From: Modestobacter roseus
GTDB taxonomy: Bacteria; Actinomycetota; Actinomycetes; Mycobacteriales; Geodermatophilaceae
Length of the DNA: 64,000 nucleotides
Assembly (NCBI RefSeq): GCF_007994135.1
Contig: NZ_VLKF01000001.1
Coordinates: 3,658,001-3,722,000, forward strand
Direction: 5' to 3'
The notes beneath the pieces are model-generated. The model made no database searches. It saw nothing but the letters and a program-made list of their open reading frames with translations, and was not told the origin of the DNA. Below are positions 1 to 10,209 of this stretch, piece after piece (the stretch's first letter is position 1; every line of letters starts with the position of its first letter). A program made the position numbers and the translations under genes.

Positions 1-212
1 GCATCCAGCGCTACAAGGGCCTCGGCGAGATGAACGCCAGCGAGCTGTGGGAGACCACGATGAACCCCGAGACCCGGCTGCTGGGCCAGGTCACCCTGGA
101 GGACGCCGCGGCCGCCGACGAGCTGTTCAGCATCCTCATGGGCGAGGACGTCGTCGCCCGCCGCAGCTTCATCACCCGCAACGCGAGGGACGTCCGCTTC
201 CTCGACGTCTGA
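1..212 (+). CDS. gyrB: DNA gyrase subunit B, C-terminal end (partial)
   Basis: This is the last 69 complete codons of GyrB; the gene begins upstream of the window and codons are in phase from base 3. The visible protein starts [19 protein letters not shown], the highly conserved Toprim-end/C-terminal signature of type IIA topoisomerase B subunits, and finishes [17 protein letters not shown]. GyrB carries the ATPase and Toprim parts of gyrase, which supercoils DNA together with GyrA. It lies 127 bases before gyrA on the same strand, as in most actinobacteria, where the pair follows dnaA-dnaN-recF. The identity is certain; only the missing 5' part limits description. Confidence 0.97.
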   Translation, partial: IQRYKGLGEMNASELWETTMNPETRLLGQVTLEDAAAADELFSILMGEDVVARRSFITRNARDVRFLDV

Positions 213-339
213 GGGAGGACCCCCGCCCCCGCGCCCCGCTCCGCTCGGCGCGGGCCCTGCGAGGGGGCCGGTGGCCCTGCCGGGCCGATGAGCTGCATCT
301 CCCATCCACCGCTGTGTATCGACTTGTGGAGAACCAGAA

Positions 340-2808
<2,469 letters not shown>

Positions 2809-2823
2809 GCTGGAACGGATGCC

Positions 2824-2860
2824 AGCCCGGGGACGGGACGACGACGTCCCTCCCCGGGCT
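2824..2860 (+). terminator. Intrinsic terminator-like hairpin after gyrA
   Basis: The arm AGCCCGGGGA-C-GGGACG at 2824-2840 pairs with CGTCCC-TCCCCGGGCT at 2845-2860 around an ACGA loop, with a single bulged C at 2834. It begins 15 bases after the gyrA stop. There is no clear T-run, as is common for high-GC actinobacterial terminators. Confidence 0.65.
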
Positions 2861-2958
2861 GAACGACGAACCGGTGTCGACCGGTGGACAGCGCCCGTGG
2901 GTGCACCACCGGGAGGTGCCTCGGCGCGGTGGATGCCGCTGGTGGACAGGAGACTGGG

Positions 2959-3714
2959 ATGAGCGACCGGACCCGCAGTTCGGTACGTACCGACTCCCGT
3001 GAGGAGACCGGCACGCCGGACGCGGGAACGCCGCCCGAGACCAGCTCCGGCTCCAGCGGTGCCACGGGTGCCGGGCACGAGCGGCCCGGTTTCGACGACA
3101 CCGCCCGTACCGCGGCGGCCCGGCCGGAGGCCGCCGAGTCGTCCACGCGCTCCGGCCGCGGTGCCGCGGCCACGCCCCCGCCGGTGGACGCCACCCAGGC
3201 GGTGACCCTGCCCCCGGCCGGTGCGACCCCGCCACGGACCACCCGGCCCGCCGACGCCACCCGCTCCGCCGAGCCAGCCGCCGACGGTGCAGCCGGCAGT
3301 GCGCCCGCCAAGGCCGGCGCGTCCGGGAAGGGCCGGAACGCCGGACCGGGTCGCGGACCCCGGCGGGCCCGGCTGCAGCTGCGGCACATCGACACCTGGT
3401 CGGCGCTGAAGATCTCACTGGTCGTCTCGATCGCGCTGTTCTTCGTCTGGATGGTCGCCGTCGCCATCCTCTACGGCGTGCTCGGCAACCTGGACGTCTT
3501 CGACACGCTCAACGAGGTCTTCGCCCAGCTGCGCACCGACGACGGTGGCGGCGGTGACGTGATCACCGCAGGCATCGTCTTCTGGGGCGCGGCGATCATC
3601 GGCGCGGTCAACATCGTGCTCCTGACGGCGCTGTGCACCGTCGCGGCGTTCGTCTACAACCTCTGCTCGGACCTCGTCGGCGGCCTCGAGGTCACCCTCG
3701 CCGAGCGGGATTGA
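2959..3714 (+). CDS. DUF3566 transmembrane protein
   Basis: This is the homologue of the membrane protein that follows gyrA in actinobacteria (Rv0007 position). The ATG at 2959 is chosen because AGGAGAC sits just upstream; a GTG at 2884 in the same frame would add 25 residues but lacks such a site. The 251-residue protein has about 135 residues of low-complexity Ala/Pro/Thr/Gly sequence and then the DUF3566 domain: an RRARLQLRHIDTWSALK lead-in, a first membrane segment (ISLVVSIALFFVWMVAVAILYGV), a polar loop (GNLDVFDTLNEVFAQLRTDD) and a second membrane segment. The domain's function is unknown. It sits between gyrase and the tRNA pair, which supports the family call by synteny. Confidence 0.9.
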   Translation: MSDRTRSSVRTDSREETGTPDAGTPPETSSGSSGATGAGHERPGFDDTARTAAARPEAAESSTRSGRGAAATPPPVDATQAVTLPPAGATPPRTTRPADATRSAEPAADGAAGSAPAKAGASGKGRNAGPGRGPRRARLQLRHIDTWSALKISLVVSIALFFVWMVAVAILYGVLGNLDVFDTLNEVFAQLRTDDGGGGDVITAGIVFWGAAIIGAVNIVLLTALCTVAAFVYNLCSDLVGGLEVTLAERD

Positions 3715-3720
3715 GCTGAC

Positions 3721-3803
3721 CGCGACCCTCCGGGTCGCAGCGTGCACATCGCGACCCTGCCGGGCCGCAGCGTGCACATCGCGACCCTCCGGGTCGCAGC
3801 GTG
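3721..3803. repeat. Three tandem 29-30 bp hairpin-forming repeats
   Basis: Copies begin at 3721, 3750 and 3780. Units 1 and 3 contain GCGACCC-TCC-GGGTCGC, a perfect 7-bp stem with a 3-base loop. The middle unit has a changed arm (GCGACCC/GGGCCGC) and one extra base. The block starts 6 bases after the DUF3566 stop and could act as a terminator or mRNA 3'-end stabiliser. The remaining sequence to the tRNA-Ile (3804-4017) shows no convincing gene; I presume it contains the tRNA promoter. Confidence 0.7.
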
Positions 3804-4017
3804 GCCAGGTGCCGTCCCCCGGCGGCGTTGAGCCGTTGCCTGGTCGCCCGAGCAGGGCGCCTCCGGCCCCCGTGCTCGGCCGCCAGAGGCGGCTCGCGCC
3901 GCCGGCGTGGTGCCGTCCCCGACCGTCGACGTCGGGTCACCACTCCGCTCGTCGGGGGCCCGGTCACCCCCCTCGGCAGCGGGCTGCCGGGGTCGCGTAA
4001 GCTCCTCACCGGTCCAC

Positions 4018-4091
4018 GGGCCTGTAGCTCAGGCGGTTAGAGCGCATCCCTGATAAGGATGAGGCCGGAGGTTCAAGTCCTCCCAGGCCCA
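4018..4091 (+). tRNA. tRNA-Ile (GAT)
   Basis: A full 74-base cloverleaf is visible. The acceptor arms GGGCCTG and CAGGCCC pair, the anticodon stem-loop is CATCC-CTGATAA-GGATG with anticodon GAT, and the T-loop has GTTCAAGTC. The discriminator is A, and CCA is not encoded. The tRNA-Ile/tRNA-Ala pair after gyrA is typical of actinobacteria. Confidence 0.97.
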
Positions 4092-4106
4092 CCCGTGCAC
4101 CAGGAT

Positions 4107-4132
4107 CCGGCCGGCTCGCACGAGCCGGCCGG
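4107..4132 (+). terminator. Hairpin after tRNA-Ile
   Basis: A perfect 12-bp stem, CCGGCCGGCTCG and CGAGCCGGCCGG, surrounds a 2-base CA loop, 15 bases after the tRNA end. This is a likely transcription terminator or processing boundary. Confidence 0.6.
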
Positions 4133-4193
4133 GCCCGGTCACCCACAGCGGTCGCCGGGTCGCGGTGACCGCACAGTTCGAGGAGGTCACCGG

Positions 4194-4334
4194 GTGCTGA
4201 AGAAGCTGGCGGTCGCAGCGATCGCTGCCAGTGCCGTCGTCGCCGTCCGCAAGCGTTCCGCCGGCAAGGGCGAGGCCGACCTCTGGGCCGAGGCCACCCG
4301 CGGACCGGGCGCCGTCAGCACCCCCCGCTCCTGA
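4194..4334 (+). CDS. DLW-39 family small protein
   Basis: A 46-residue protein starts at GTG 4194, with the strong ribosome site GAGGAGGTC ending 6 bases upstream. It begins with a short hydrophobic stretch (LKKLAVAAIAASAVVAV), probably one membrane segment, followed by a basic patch (RKRSAGKG). The family signature DLWAEAT comes next. Members of this family are tiny conserved actinobacterial proteins usually encoded between the tRNA-Ile and tRNA-Ala genes, exactly as here. The function is unknown. The name comes from the DLW motif and a mycobacterial homologue of about 39 residues. Confidence 0.85.
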   Translation: MLKKLAVAAIAASAVVAVRKRSAGKGEADLWAEATRGPGAVSTPRS

Positions 4335-4366
4335 GCCAGCGCACGACCCGGTCGGGCCGTGCACCC

Positions 4367-4439
4367 GGGGACGTAGCTCAATTGGCAGAGCACCGCCTTT
4401 GCAAGGCGGGGGTTAGGGGTTCGATTCCCCTCGTCTCCA
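4367..4439 (+). tRNA. tRNA-Ala (TGC)
   Basis: The 73-base cloverleaf has acceptor arms GGGGACG/CGTCTCC with one G-T pair, the anticodon stem-loop CCGCC-TTTGCAA-GGCGG with anticodon TGC, and the T-arm AGGGGTTCGATTCCCCT. The discriminator is A, and CCA is not encoded. Confidence 0.97.
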
Positions 4440-4515
4440 CTCCATCAGCCAGTCGCGCCGGCCGGCGACCCGGGTGCCCGGGCGAGCTCGCGGGCAGCAG
4501 TGGGAGAGTGGTGTC

Positions 4516-5052
4516 GTGACCGAACAGACCCCCGCCGCACGGCGCGCCGTCCTGCACACCAACCACGGCGACATCACCGTCGACCTGTTCCCCGACCACG
4601 CCCCCAAGACGGTCGCGAACTTCGCCGACCTGGCCGAGGGCGCCCGCGAGTGGACGCACCCCGCCACCCGGGAGAAGACGACCGACAAGCTGTACGACGG
4701 CACGATCTTCCACCGCATCATCAGCGGCTTCATGATCCAGGGCGGCGACCCCCTGGGTCAGGGCTTCGGTGGCCCGGGCTACCAGTTCGGCGACGAGTTC
4801 CACCCGGAGCTGGCGTTCGACCGCCCCTACCTGCTGGCGATGGCCAACGCGGGCCCGGGCACCAACGGCTCCCAGTTCTTCATCACCGTCGGCCCCACCC
4901 CGCACCTGAACCGCAAGCACACCATCTTCGGTGAGGTGGCCGACCAGGCCGGCCGCGACGTCGTCGACAAGATCGCCGCCGTGCGCACCGGCCGCAACGA
5001 CCGCCCCGTGGACGACGTGGTCATCGAGTCGGTCGAGGTGCAGCGCAGCTGA
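4516..5052 (+). CDS. ppiA: Cyclophilin-type peptidyl-prolyl cis-trans isomerase A
   Basis: A 178-residue cytoplasmic cyclophilin with no signal peptide. GTG 4516 is preferred because GGGAGAG lies 7 bases upstream; an in-frame ATG at 4474 would add 14 residues without cyclophilin similarity. The proline-isomerase core is complete: FHRIISGFMIQGGDP carries the catalytic arginine, and GTNGSQFFITVGPTPHLNRKHTIFGEV is the substrate-pocket signature. It accelerates cis-trans isomerisation of peptidyl-proline bonds during folding. The position downstream of the tRNA pair matches Rv0009 in Mycobacterium. Confidence 0.95.
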   Translation: MTEQTPAARRAVLHTNHGDITVDLFPDHAPKTVANFADLAEGAREWTHPATREKTTDKLYDGTIFHRIISGFMIQGGDPLGQGFGGPGYQFGDEFHPELAFDRPYLLAMANAGPGTNGSQFFITVGPTPHLNRKHTIFGEVADQAGRDVVDKIAAVRTGRNDRPVDDVVIESVEVQRS

Positions 5053-5099
5053 CCACCCCTGACGGGACCGGGGGCACCGGCGGGGTCGACCCGCAGCCG

Positions 5100-5933
5100 G
5101 TGCCCCCGGCCGCGACCTGTTACCGGCACCCGGACCGGCCCACCGGCGTCCGCTGCACCCGCTGCGGTCGGCCGATCTGCCCCGAGTGCATGATCCCGGC
5201 GTCGGTCGGGTTCCAGTGCCCGGACGACGTCCGCGCCGGCGCAGCCGAGATCCGGCAGCCCCGCCGCACCACCGGCGTGCGCGTGGCCGGCCGCCGCTGG
5301 GGCGTGGTCACGCTGGCGCTGATCGCGCTCAACGTCGCCGTGGCCCTCGCCACGGCGGTCTCCGCGGCCACGGTGGACGTCAACCCGTTCAACAGCTTCT
5401 CCTCCCCGCTGCAGAACGACTTCGCGATCAGCCCCATCACGATCGACGCCGGCGAGTGGTGGCGGGTGGTCACCAGCGCGTTCACGCACATCGGCCCGGT
5501 GCACCTGGCGCTGAACATGCTGGCGTTGCTGCTGTTCGGGTCGGAGCTGGAGCGGCAGCTGGGCCGCCGGCGGTTCCTCGCCGTCTACCTGGTCTCCGCG
5601 CTGGGGGGCTCGGCCGCGCTGCAGCTGTTCGGCTCCTACTACGGCTCGGTGGTCGGGGCCTCGGCCGCCATCTACGGCCTGCTGGGGGCGCTGGGCGTCG
5701 TGCTGCTGCACCAGAAGCAGGACCTGCGCGGTCTGCTCACCCTGCTGGCGATCAACCTCTTCATCAGCTTCCTGCCCGGGGTGTCGCTGCTGGGTCACCT
5801 CGGTGGCCTCGTGACCGGTGCGGTCGTCGCCGCCGTGCTGGTGTTCGGGCGACGACGCCCTGCCCTGCAGATCGCCGGCGTCGCAGCGGTCTTCGTCGTC
5901 CTGCTGGTGCTGGTGTTCGGGGGGCTGCGCTAA
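5100..5933 (+). CDS. Rhomboid family intramembrane serine protease with N-terminal zinc-binding motif
   Basis: The 277-residue protein starts with a Cys/His cluster (CYRHPDRPTGVRCTRCGRPICPECM) resembling a small B-box-type zinc finger. About six membrane segments follow. The rhomboid catalytic serine is in GASAAIYGLLGAL (GxSxxxxG), and the partner histidine is probably in LLGHLGGLVTG; the loop 1 region HIGPVHLALNMLALLLFG is also typical. Rhomboids cleave substrates inside the membrane. GTG 5100 is the first usable start, 47 bases after ppiA, so the two may be cotranscribed; no obvious ribosome site marks it. The 3' end overlaps the convergent PH-domain gene by 4 bases. Confidence 0.9.
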   Translation: MPPAATCYRHPDRPTGVRCTRCGRPICPECMIPASVGFQCPDDVRAGAAEIRQPRRTTGVRVAGRRWGVVTLALIALNVAVALATAVSAATVDVNPFNSFSSPLQNDFAISPITIDAGEWWRVVTSAFTHIGPVHLALNMLALLLFGSELERQLGRRRFLAVYLVSALGGSAALQLFGSYYGSVVGASAAIYGLLGALGVVLLHQKQDLRGLLTLLAINLFISFLPGVSLLGHLGGLVTGAVVAAVLVFGRRRPALQIAGVAAVFVVLLVLVFGGLR

Positions 5934-6331
5934 CCCGGAGCGTCCGGGGCGAGCAGCGCCTCGGCCACCGCCGCCGGGTCGGCGCCCAGGTCGCGCCGAC
6001 CCAGCACCACCAGGACGGCGTCGTCCCGCGCGTCCTCCAGCTCCAGCGTGCGTCCTCGCACCCCCCAGCGGCGCTGCTCACGCAGCCGCACCCGCAGCGC
6101 CGGCCAGGCGATGGTCGTGGCCCGCAGCAGGCCGCGCACCGTCACGCCCTCCGGTCCGACGATCAGCCGCGGGCGCGCCACGGCGTCCCGCACGGCGACC
6201 ACGCCCAGCAGGAGGGCGGCGGCACCCAGCAGCAGGCGGCCGGCCGGGTCGGAGAAGACCGCGGCCACCGCCAGGGCGAGGCCGACGGCGGCCAGGGCGA
6301 CCGTCTCGCCCGGCCGGGGAGACCACTGCAC
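5930..6331 (-). CDS. PH domain-containing membrane protein (Rv0010c-like)
   Basis: The 133-residue protein has two hydrophobic segments near the N-terminus (ETVALAAVGLALAVAAVF and GRLLLGAAALLLGVVAV). A bacterial PH-like domain follows (RPRLIVGPEGVTVRGLLRATTIAWPALRVRLREQRRWGVRGRTLELE). This arrangement and its position beside ppiA and crgA match Mycobacterium Rv0010c. Function is not established for the family. It is convergent with the rhomboid gene (4-base overlap) and divergent from the thiolase gene. Confidence 0.8.
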   Translation of the reverse strand: MQWSPRPGETVALAAVGLALAVAAVFSDPAGRLLLGAAALLLGVVAVRDAVARPRLIVGPEGVTVRGLLRATTIAWPALRVRLREQRRWGVRGRTLELEDARDDAVLVVLGRRDLGADPAAVAEALLAPDAPG

Positions 6332-6430
6332 CCCGCCAGCTTGTCAGCCGCCCGTGGTCTACTCCGTCCGGGACGTCCGGCACCACCGGGCTCCCGCCCA
6401 GCCGGGTCAGCGTCGACACGAGGAGGGGTC

Positions 6431-7591
6431 ATGCGCGATGCCGTCGTCTGCGCCGCGGTCCGCACACCGGTGGGCCGCCGCCGGGGTGGGCTGGCCGGCG
6501 TGCACGCCGCCGACCTGTCCGCGACCGTGCTCACCGCGCTGGTCGACCGCACGGGGATCGCCCCGGCGGTGGTCGACGACGTGATCTGGGGCTGCGTCAC
6601 CCAGGTGGGAGAGCAGACCAGCAACATCGGCCGGGTCGCGGTGCTCGCCGCCGGCTGGCCGGAGTCGGTGCCCGGCACCACCGTCGACCGGCAGTGCGGC
6701 TCCTCCCAGCAGGCCGTCGCCTTCGCCGCTGCGACGGTCGTCAGCGGGCAGGCCGACGTGGTCGTCGCCGGTGGGGTGGAGTCGATGAGCCGGGTGCCGA
6801 TGGGCTCCTCGGTGGGGGACGGGTCGGCGGGCAGCCCGCTGGGCCCGGCCTTCCTCGCCCGCTACGGCGGCGTGGCCCCGCACCAGGGGGTCGGGGCGGA
6901 GCTGATCGCCGCCCGGTGGGGGCTCAGCCGCACCGAGCTCGACGAGTACGCGCTGCGCTCGCACGAGCGGGCGGGCAAGGCCCGGGCCGACGGGGCCTTC
7001 GACGAGGAGCTGGTCGCCGTCCCCACCCCCGACGGCACCCTCGTCACCGCCGACGAGGGCATCCGGAGCGGCGGCACCCTCGAGCGGCTGGCCGCGTTGC
7101 CCACGCCCTTCCAGGCCGGCGGGGTGATCAGCGCCGGCAACGCCAGCCAGCTCTCCGACGGCGCCGCCGCGCTGCTGGTCACCACGTCCGACCGGGCCGC
7201 CGACCTCGGGCTGACGCCGATCGTCCGGGTGCACACCACGGTCGTGGCCGGCGACGACCCGGTCGCCATGCTGACCGCGCCGATCCCGGCCACCCACAAG
7301 CTGCTGCACCGGTCCGGGGTCCGGTTGTCCGAGATCGGGTTGTTCGAGGTGAGCGAGGCGTTCGCCTCCGTGCCCCTGGCCTGGCTGGCGGAGACCGGCG
7401 CCGACCCGGCACGGGTGAACACCCGCGGCGGGGCGATCGCGCTGGGGCACCCGCTCGGCGCCTCCGGTGCACGGGTGATGACGACGCTGGTGCACGCGAT
7501 GCGGTCCAGTGGCACCCGGTTCGGCCTGCAGACGATGTGCGAGGGCGGAGGCCTGGCCAACGCCACCCTGCTGGAGCTCGTGACGGACTGA
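6431..7591 (+). CDS. Thiolase family protein (acetyl-CoA C-acyltransferase)
   Basis: A 386-residue thiolase. The start at ATG 6431 has a near-perfect AGGAGGGG ribosome site 5-10 bases upstream. The nucleophile is Cys89 in DRQCGSSQQAV. The C-terminal motifs are complete: NTRGGAIALGHPLGASGARV with the catalytic His, and MCEGGGLANATLLE with the second Cys. It condenses or cleaves acyl-CoAs, releasing or using acetyl-CoA in fatty-acid oxidation or related pathways; the chain-length preference cannot be told. It stands alone and is not part of the usual ppiA-crgA block, so it appears to be inserted there. Confidence 0.92.
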   Translation: MRDAVVCAAVRTPVGRRRGGLAGVHAADLSATVLTALVDRTGIAPAVVDDVIWGCVTQVGEQTSNIGRVAVLAAGWPESVPGTTVDRQCGSSQQAVAFAAATVVSGQADVVVAGGVESMSRVPMGSSVGDGSAGSPLGPAFLARYGGVAPHQGVGAELIAARWGLSRTELDEYALRSHERAGKARADGAFDEELVAVPTPDGTLVTADEGIRSGGTLERLAALPTPFQAGGVISAGNASQLSDGAAALLVTTSDRAADLGLTPIVRVHTTVVAGDDPVAMLTAPIPATHKLLHRSGVRLSEIGLFEVSEAFASVPLAWLAETGADPARVNTRGGAIALGHPLGASGARVMTTLVHAMRSSGTRFGLQTMCEGGGLANATLLELVTD

Positions 7592-8093
7592 CCGCACCCG
7601 GTCCGCAGGTGCTGTGCACAGCCCCGTCCCCCGGCAGGGCGGGGTGGCGCTGCCACGGCGTCCGTCCACAGGCCGGAGAAGTCGACAACACGCCCAGGAA
7701 CGGCCCGTCACGCTCCTCGTTTGCGATCTCGGCGAACGGGTAGTAGGGCCCCGAGCACTGCCTGTCCGCGCCTCGGGCCGCTGGCCTTTCCCACAGGTGT
7801 GTACACAGCTGGGGACGGACTTCCACGGGTGTAGTTACCCTGCTGCCGTTTCTGCCCCACGAGTCACACGCCGGGTGTCTGCCCAGGTCAACGGCTCGTC
7901 CGTGGCCGGGCTAACTCCACATGTGGTGGACAACCCGGTGGACACCGGTGACCGCTGCCTGTGGACGCAGCAGGAGGCTGTGCACAGTTGAACGCTCCGT
8001 CGTCCCCCGGTCACGCTCCTGACCTGCACAGAGGTGCCAAGTCGACCCCGCCGGGGGGGTCACCGGGCGGTCACCCTCCCCCTGGGAACGCGA
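7592..8093. other. Long noncoding region with clustered TGTGCACA/TCCACA-type motifs
   Basis: No convincing gene is seen here. The region holds several palindromes and DnaA-box-like words: TGTGCACA at 7613-7620 and 7979-7986, TGTGTACACA at 7798-7807, CCGTCCACA at 7662-7670, TTTCCCACA at 7787-7795, and, on the minus strand, TTGTCCACC at 7925-7933 (one mismatch to TTGTCCACA), GTGTCCACC at 7937-7945 and GCGTCCACA at 7960-7968. It lies between the thiolase stop and the crgA terminator. Confidence 0.5.
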
Positions 8094-8125
8094 GAGGCCC
8101 CCGTCCCCAGGGGGACGAGGGCCTC
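8094..8125 (-). terminator. Terminator hairpin downstream of crgA
   Basis: GAGGCCC(C)CGTCCCC at 8094-8108 pairs with GGGGACGAGGGCCTC at 8111-8125. The hairpin sits 19 bases beyond the crgA stop on the minus strand. Confidence 0.65.
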
Positions 8126-8143
8126 GGCGGCGCGACCGGGCGG

Positions 8144-8416
8144 TCAGCGCCAGCGCATCGACATGACCAGGCCGGCCACCATGGCGCCGAAACCGATCGC
8201 GAAGTTCCACGCACCCAGGGACACCATGAAGCCGAGGTCATCGCCGGCCACGTAGTAGACGACGATCCACAGCAGCCCGATGAGCATCAGCGTGATCATG
8301 ACCGGGGCGTACCACCGGGGACTGGGCTCGGCCGCTCGTGCACGCGACGCCGAGGACGGGAGGACGCCCTCGGGCGGCGTGTAGACCGACTTCTTGCGCA
8401 CCTTGGACTTCGGCAC
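8144..8416 (-). CDS. crgA: Cell division protein CrgA
   Basis: A 90-residue protein from GTG 8416, with GGGAG about 9 bases upstream. It begins PKSKVRKKSVYTPPEG, typical of CrgA, and carries two membrane segments: WYAPVMITLMLIGLLWIVVYYVAG and WNFAIGFGAMVAGLVMSMRWR, with the family-typical LGxWN. CrgA is a small septal membrane protein that contacts FtsZ, FtsQ, FtsI and PBPs in actinobacteria. It is divergent from the DUF881 gene, as in Mycobacterium (Rv0011c/Rv0012). Confidence 0.95.
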   Translation of the reverse strand: MPKSKVRKKSVYTPPEGVLPSSASRARAAEPSPRWYAPVMITLMLIGLLWIVVYYVAGDDLGFMVSLGAWNFAIGFGAMVAGLVMSMRWR

Positions 8417-8558
8417 CTGAGCGGACTCCCTCCCGGGCCGGAGCCCTGTCGCCCCGGCGTGACCTCTCCCCAGCCTAAGCTGCTGGGGGAGCTGACCACC
8501 CGCACGCCGGGCCAGGTCCCCTGTCCGGGTACCCGGACCGACCCCGTAGGAGGTGCTG

Positions 8559-9302
8559 GTGGCCCGCTGGTCACGTCCCACGGTGTGGACGGCTCTCGTC
8601 CCCGTCGTCGCGCTGGCGGCGGGTCTGCTGTTCGCCACCTCCGAACGGACGGCGCTCGGCACCGACCTGCGGTCCGGGGAGATCACCGAGCTGTCCCAGC
8701 TGATCCGGCAGCGGGACGCCGTCGCGGCACGTCAGCAGGAGGAACTGGTCCGGCTGCAGGCCCAGGTCCAGGCGCTCACCGACCAGGCGGCCAGCCGCGA
8801 CGGTGAGGTCGCCGCGGTGCAGGCCGGCACCGACGTCAACCTGTCCGCCGCAGGGCTCACCCCGGTGCGGGGCGCCGGCGTGCAGATCGTGCTGGACGAC
8901 GCCCGACGCCCGGCCGGCGGTGGGCTGCCCCCCGGCGCCACCGTGGACAGCCTCGTGATCCACCAGTCCGACGTGCAGGGCGTGGTCAACGCGCTGTGGG
9001 CCGCCGGCGCCGACGGGGTGGCCATCATGGGCCAGCGGTTGATCGCCACCAGCGCCGTCCGCTGCGTGGGCAACACCCTGCTGCTGCAGGGCCGCACCTA
9101 CTCGCCGCCCTTCGTCATCACCGCCGTCGGCGACTCCGACGAGATGCGCGAGGAGCTGGCGGCCTCCCGCGACGTGACGCTGCTGCGCCAGGCCGCCGAC
9201 CTGTACGGCCTCACCTACCGGGTCTCCGACGAGCGGCAGGTCGCGCTGCCGGCCTACGAGGGCCCGCTGGACGTGCGCTACGCCCAGGTCGACGCCGGCT
9301 GA
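8559..9302 (+). CDS. DUF881 domain protein (divisome-associated, Rv0012-like)
   Basis: The 247-residue protein has an N-terminal membrane anchor (TVWTALVPVVALAAGLLFATS), a coiled coil of about 50 residues (LSQLIRQRDAVAARQQEELV onward) and a C-terminal DUF881 domain (GAGVQIVLDDARRP, LVIHQSDVQGVVNALWAAGADGVAIMGQRL). GTG 8559 is preferred because AGGAGG (8548-8553) is 5 bases away; the GTG at 8553 overlaps that site. The DUF881 fold is extracytoplasmic, and its function is not firmly known. It occurs in the same synteny with crgA across actinobacteria. Confidence 0.88.
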   Translation: MARWSRPTVWTALVPVVALAAGLLFATSERTALGTDLRSGEITELSQLIRQRDAVAARQQEELVRLQAQVQALTDQAASRDGEVAAVQAGTDVNLSAAGLTPVRGAGVQIVLDDARRPAGGGLPPGATVDSLVIHQSDVQGVVNALWAAGADGVAIMGQRLIATSAVRCVGNTLLLQGRTYSPPFVITAVGDSDEMREELAASRDVTLLRQAADLYGLTYRVSDERQVALPAYEGPLDVRYAQVDAG

Positions 9303-9462
9303 CCACCCGACGGGGGACCCGCCCGTGACGGGAGGGCGATCGGACGTGTACACCTGATCGAGCGGCACCCGCCCCGGCGGTGTGCGCAGTGCTCCTGTTC
9401 GCCGTCTCCCGTGGATCGAGGCCCCCCATGACCTGGCCCTGCGCCGACGTGCTGGTGGACCG

Positions 9463-10128
9463 GTGACCGCGCCCGTGGTGCAGCGGCCGGTGCTGGTCGT
9501 CGACAACTTCGACAGCTTCGTCTACAACCTCGTCCAGTACCTGGGTCAGCTCGGGGTCCCCAGCATCGTCCGGCGCAACGACGCGGTGACCGTCGCCGAG
9601 CTCGGCGACCTGGACGTCGCCGGGGTGCTCCTCTCACCCGGGCCGGGCACGCCCGTCGACGCCGGGGTGACCGTGCCGATGGTGCGGGCGGCCGCCGACG
9701 CCGACCTGCCGGTGCTGGGCGTGTGCCTGGGCCACCAGGCGATCGCCGAGGCCTTCGGTGGCGTGGTGGGCCGGGCGCCGGAGCTGCTGCACGGCAAGAC
9801 CAGCGAGGTGGTGCACGACGGCGTGGGTGTGCTCGCCGGCCTGCCGTCGCCGTTCACCGCCACCCGCTACCACTCGCTGGCCGTGGAGGCCGACAGCGTG
9901 CCGGCCGAGCTCGAGGTCACCGGGCGGACGCCGTCGGGCATCGTGATGGCGTTGCGCCACCGGGAGCTGCCCATCGAGGGCGTCCAGTTCCACCCGGAGT
10001 CGGTGCTGACCGAGGGTGGTCACCAGCTGCTGGCCAACTGGCTGACCCGCTGCGGGCTGGCGCCGGACCCGGCGGTCGTCGCCTCCGCCGCCGCGACCGT
10101 GCGCCGGCTGACGACGGCCACCGTCTGA
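9463..10128 (+). CDS. Glutamine amidotransferase component (TrpG/PabA type)
   Basis: A 221-residue class I glutamine amidotransferase. It supplies ammonia from glutamine to an anthranilate or aminodeoxychorismate synthase. Visible motifs are NFDSFVYNLVQYL, the oxyanion loop LLSPGPGTPVDAG, the nucleophile Cys88 in LGVCLGHQAIAEAFGG, and the His-Glu pair in VQFHPESVLTEGG. GTG 9463 is used; upstream in-frame sequence does not resemble the family. Mycobacterium has trpG (Rv0013) at this place, without its synthase partner nearby, so whether it serves tryptophan or folate synthesis cannot be decided here. It converges on pknB. Confidence 0.9.
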   Translation: MTAPVVQRPVLVVDNFDSFVYNLVQYLGQLGVPSIVRRNDAVTVAELGDLDVAGVLLSPGPGTPVDAGVTVPMVRAAADADLPVLGVCLGHQAIAEAFGGVVGRAPELLHGKTSEVVHDGVGVLAGLPSPFTATRYHSLAVEADSVPAELEVTGRTPSGIVMALRHRELPIEGVQFHPESVLTEGGHQLLANWLTRCGLAPDPAVVASAAATVRRLTTATV

Positions 10129-10148
10129 CCCGTTCGACGTCCTGCTGA

Positions 10149-10194
10149 ACGGACGAGGGCCCCTCCCGGTGATCCGGGAGGGGCCCTCGTCCGT
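10149..10194. terminator. Bidirectional terminator between trpG-like gene and pknB
   Basis: This is a perfect 21-bp inverted repeat, ACGGACGAGGGCCCCTCCCGG at 10149-10169 and its complement at 10174-10194, with a TGAT loop. It lies between two convergent genes, 20 and 15 bases from their stops, and could serve both. Confidence 0.85.
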
Positions 10195-10209
10195 CGGTGC
10201 CCTGCTGCC

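Noticed and set aside
3721-3803. CRISPR-like repeats
   Set aside because: Three near-identical units without unique spacers; hairpin repeats are a better description.
7592-8093. Chromosomal origin oriC
   Set aside because: Actinobacterial oriC lies between dnaA and dnaN, upstream of gyrB and outside the window; only one word here is within one mismatch of the DnaA box, and no AT-rich unwinding region is seen.
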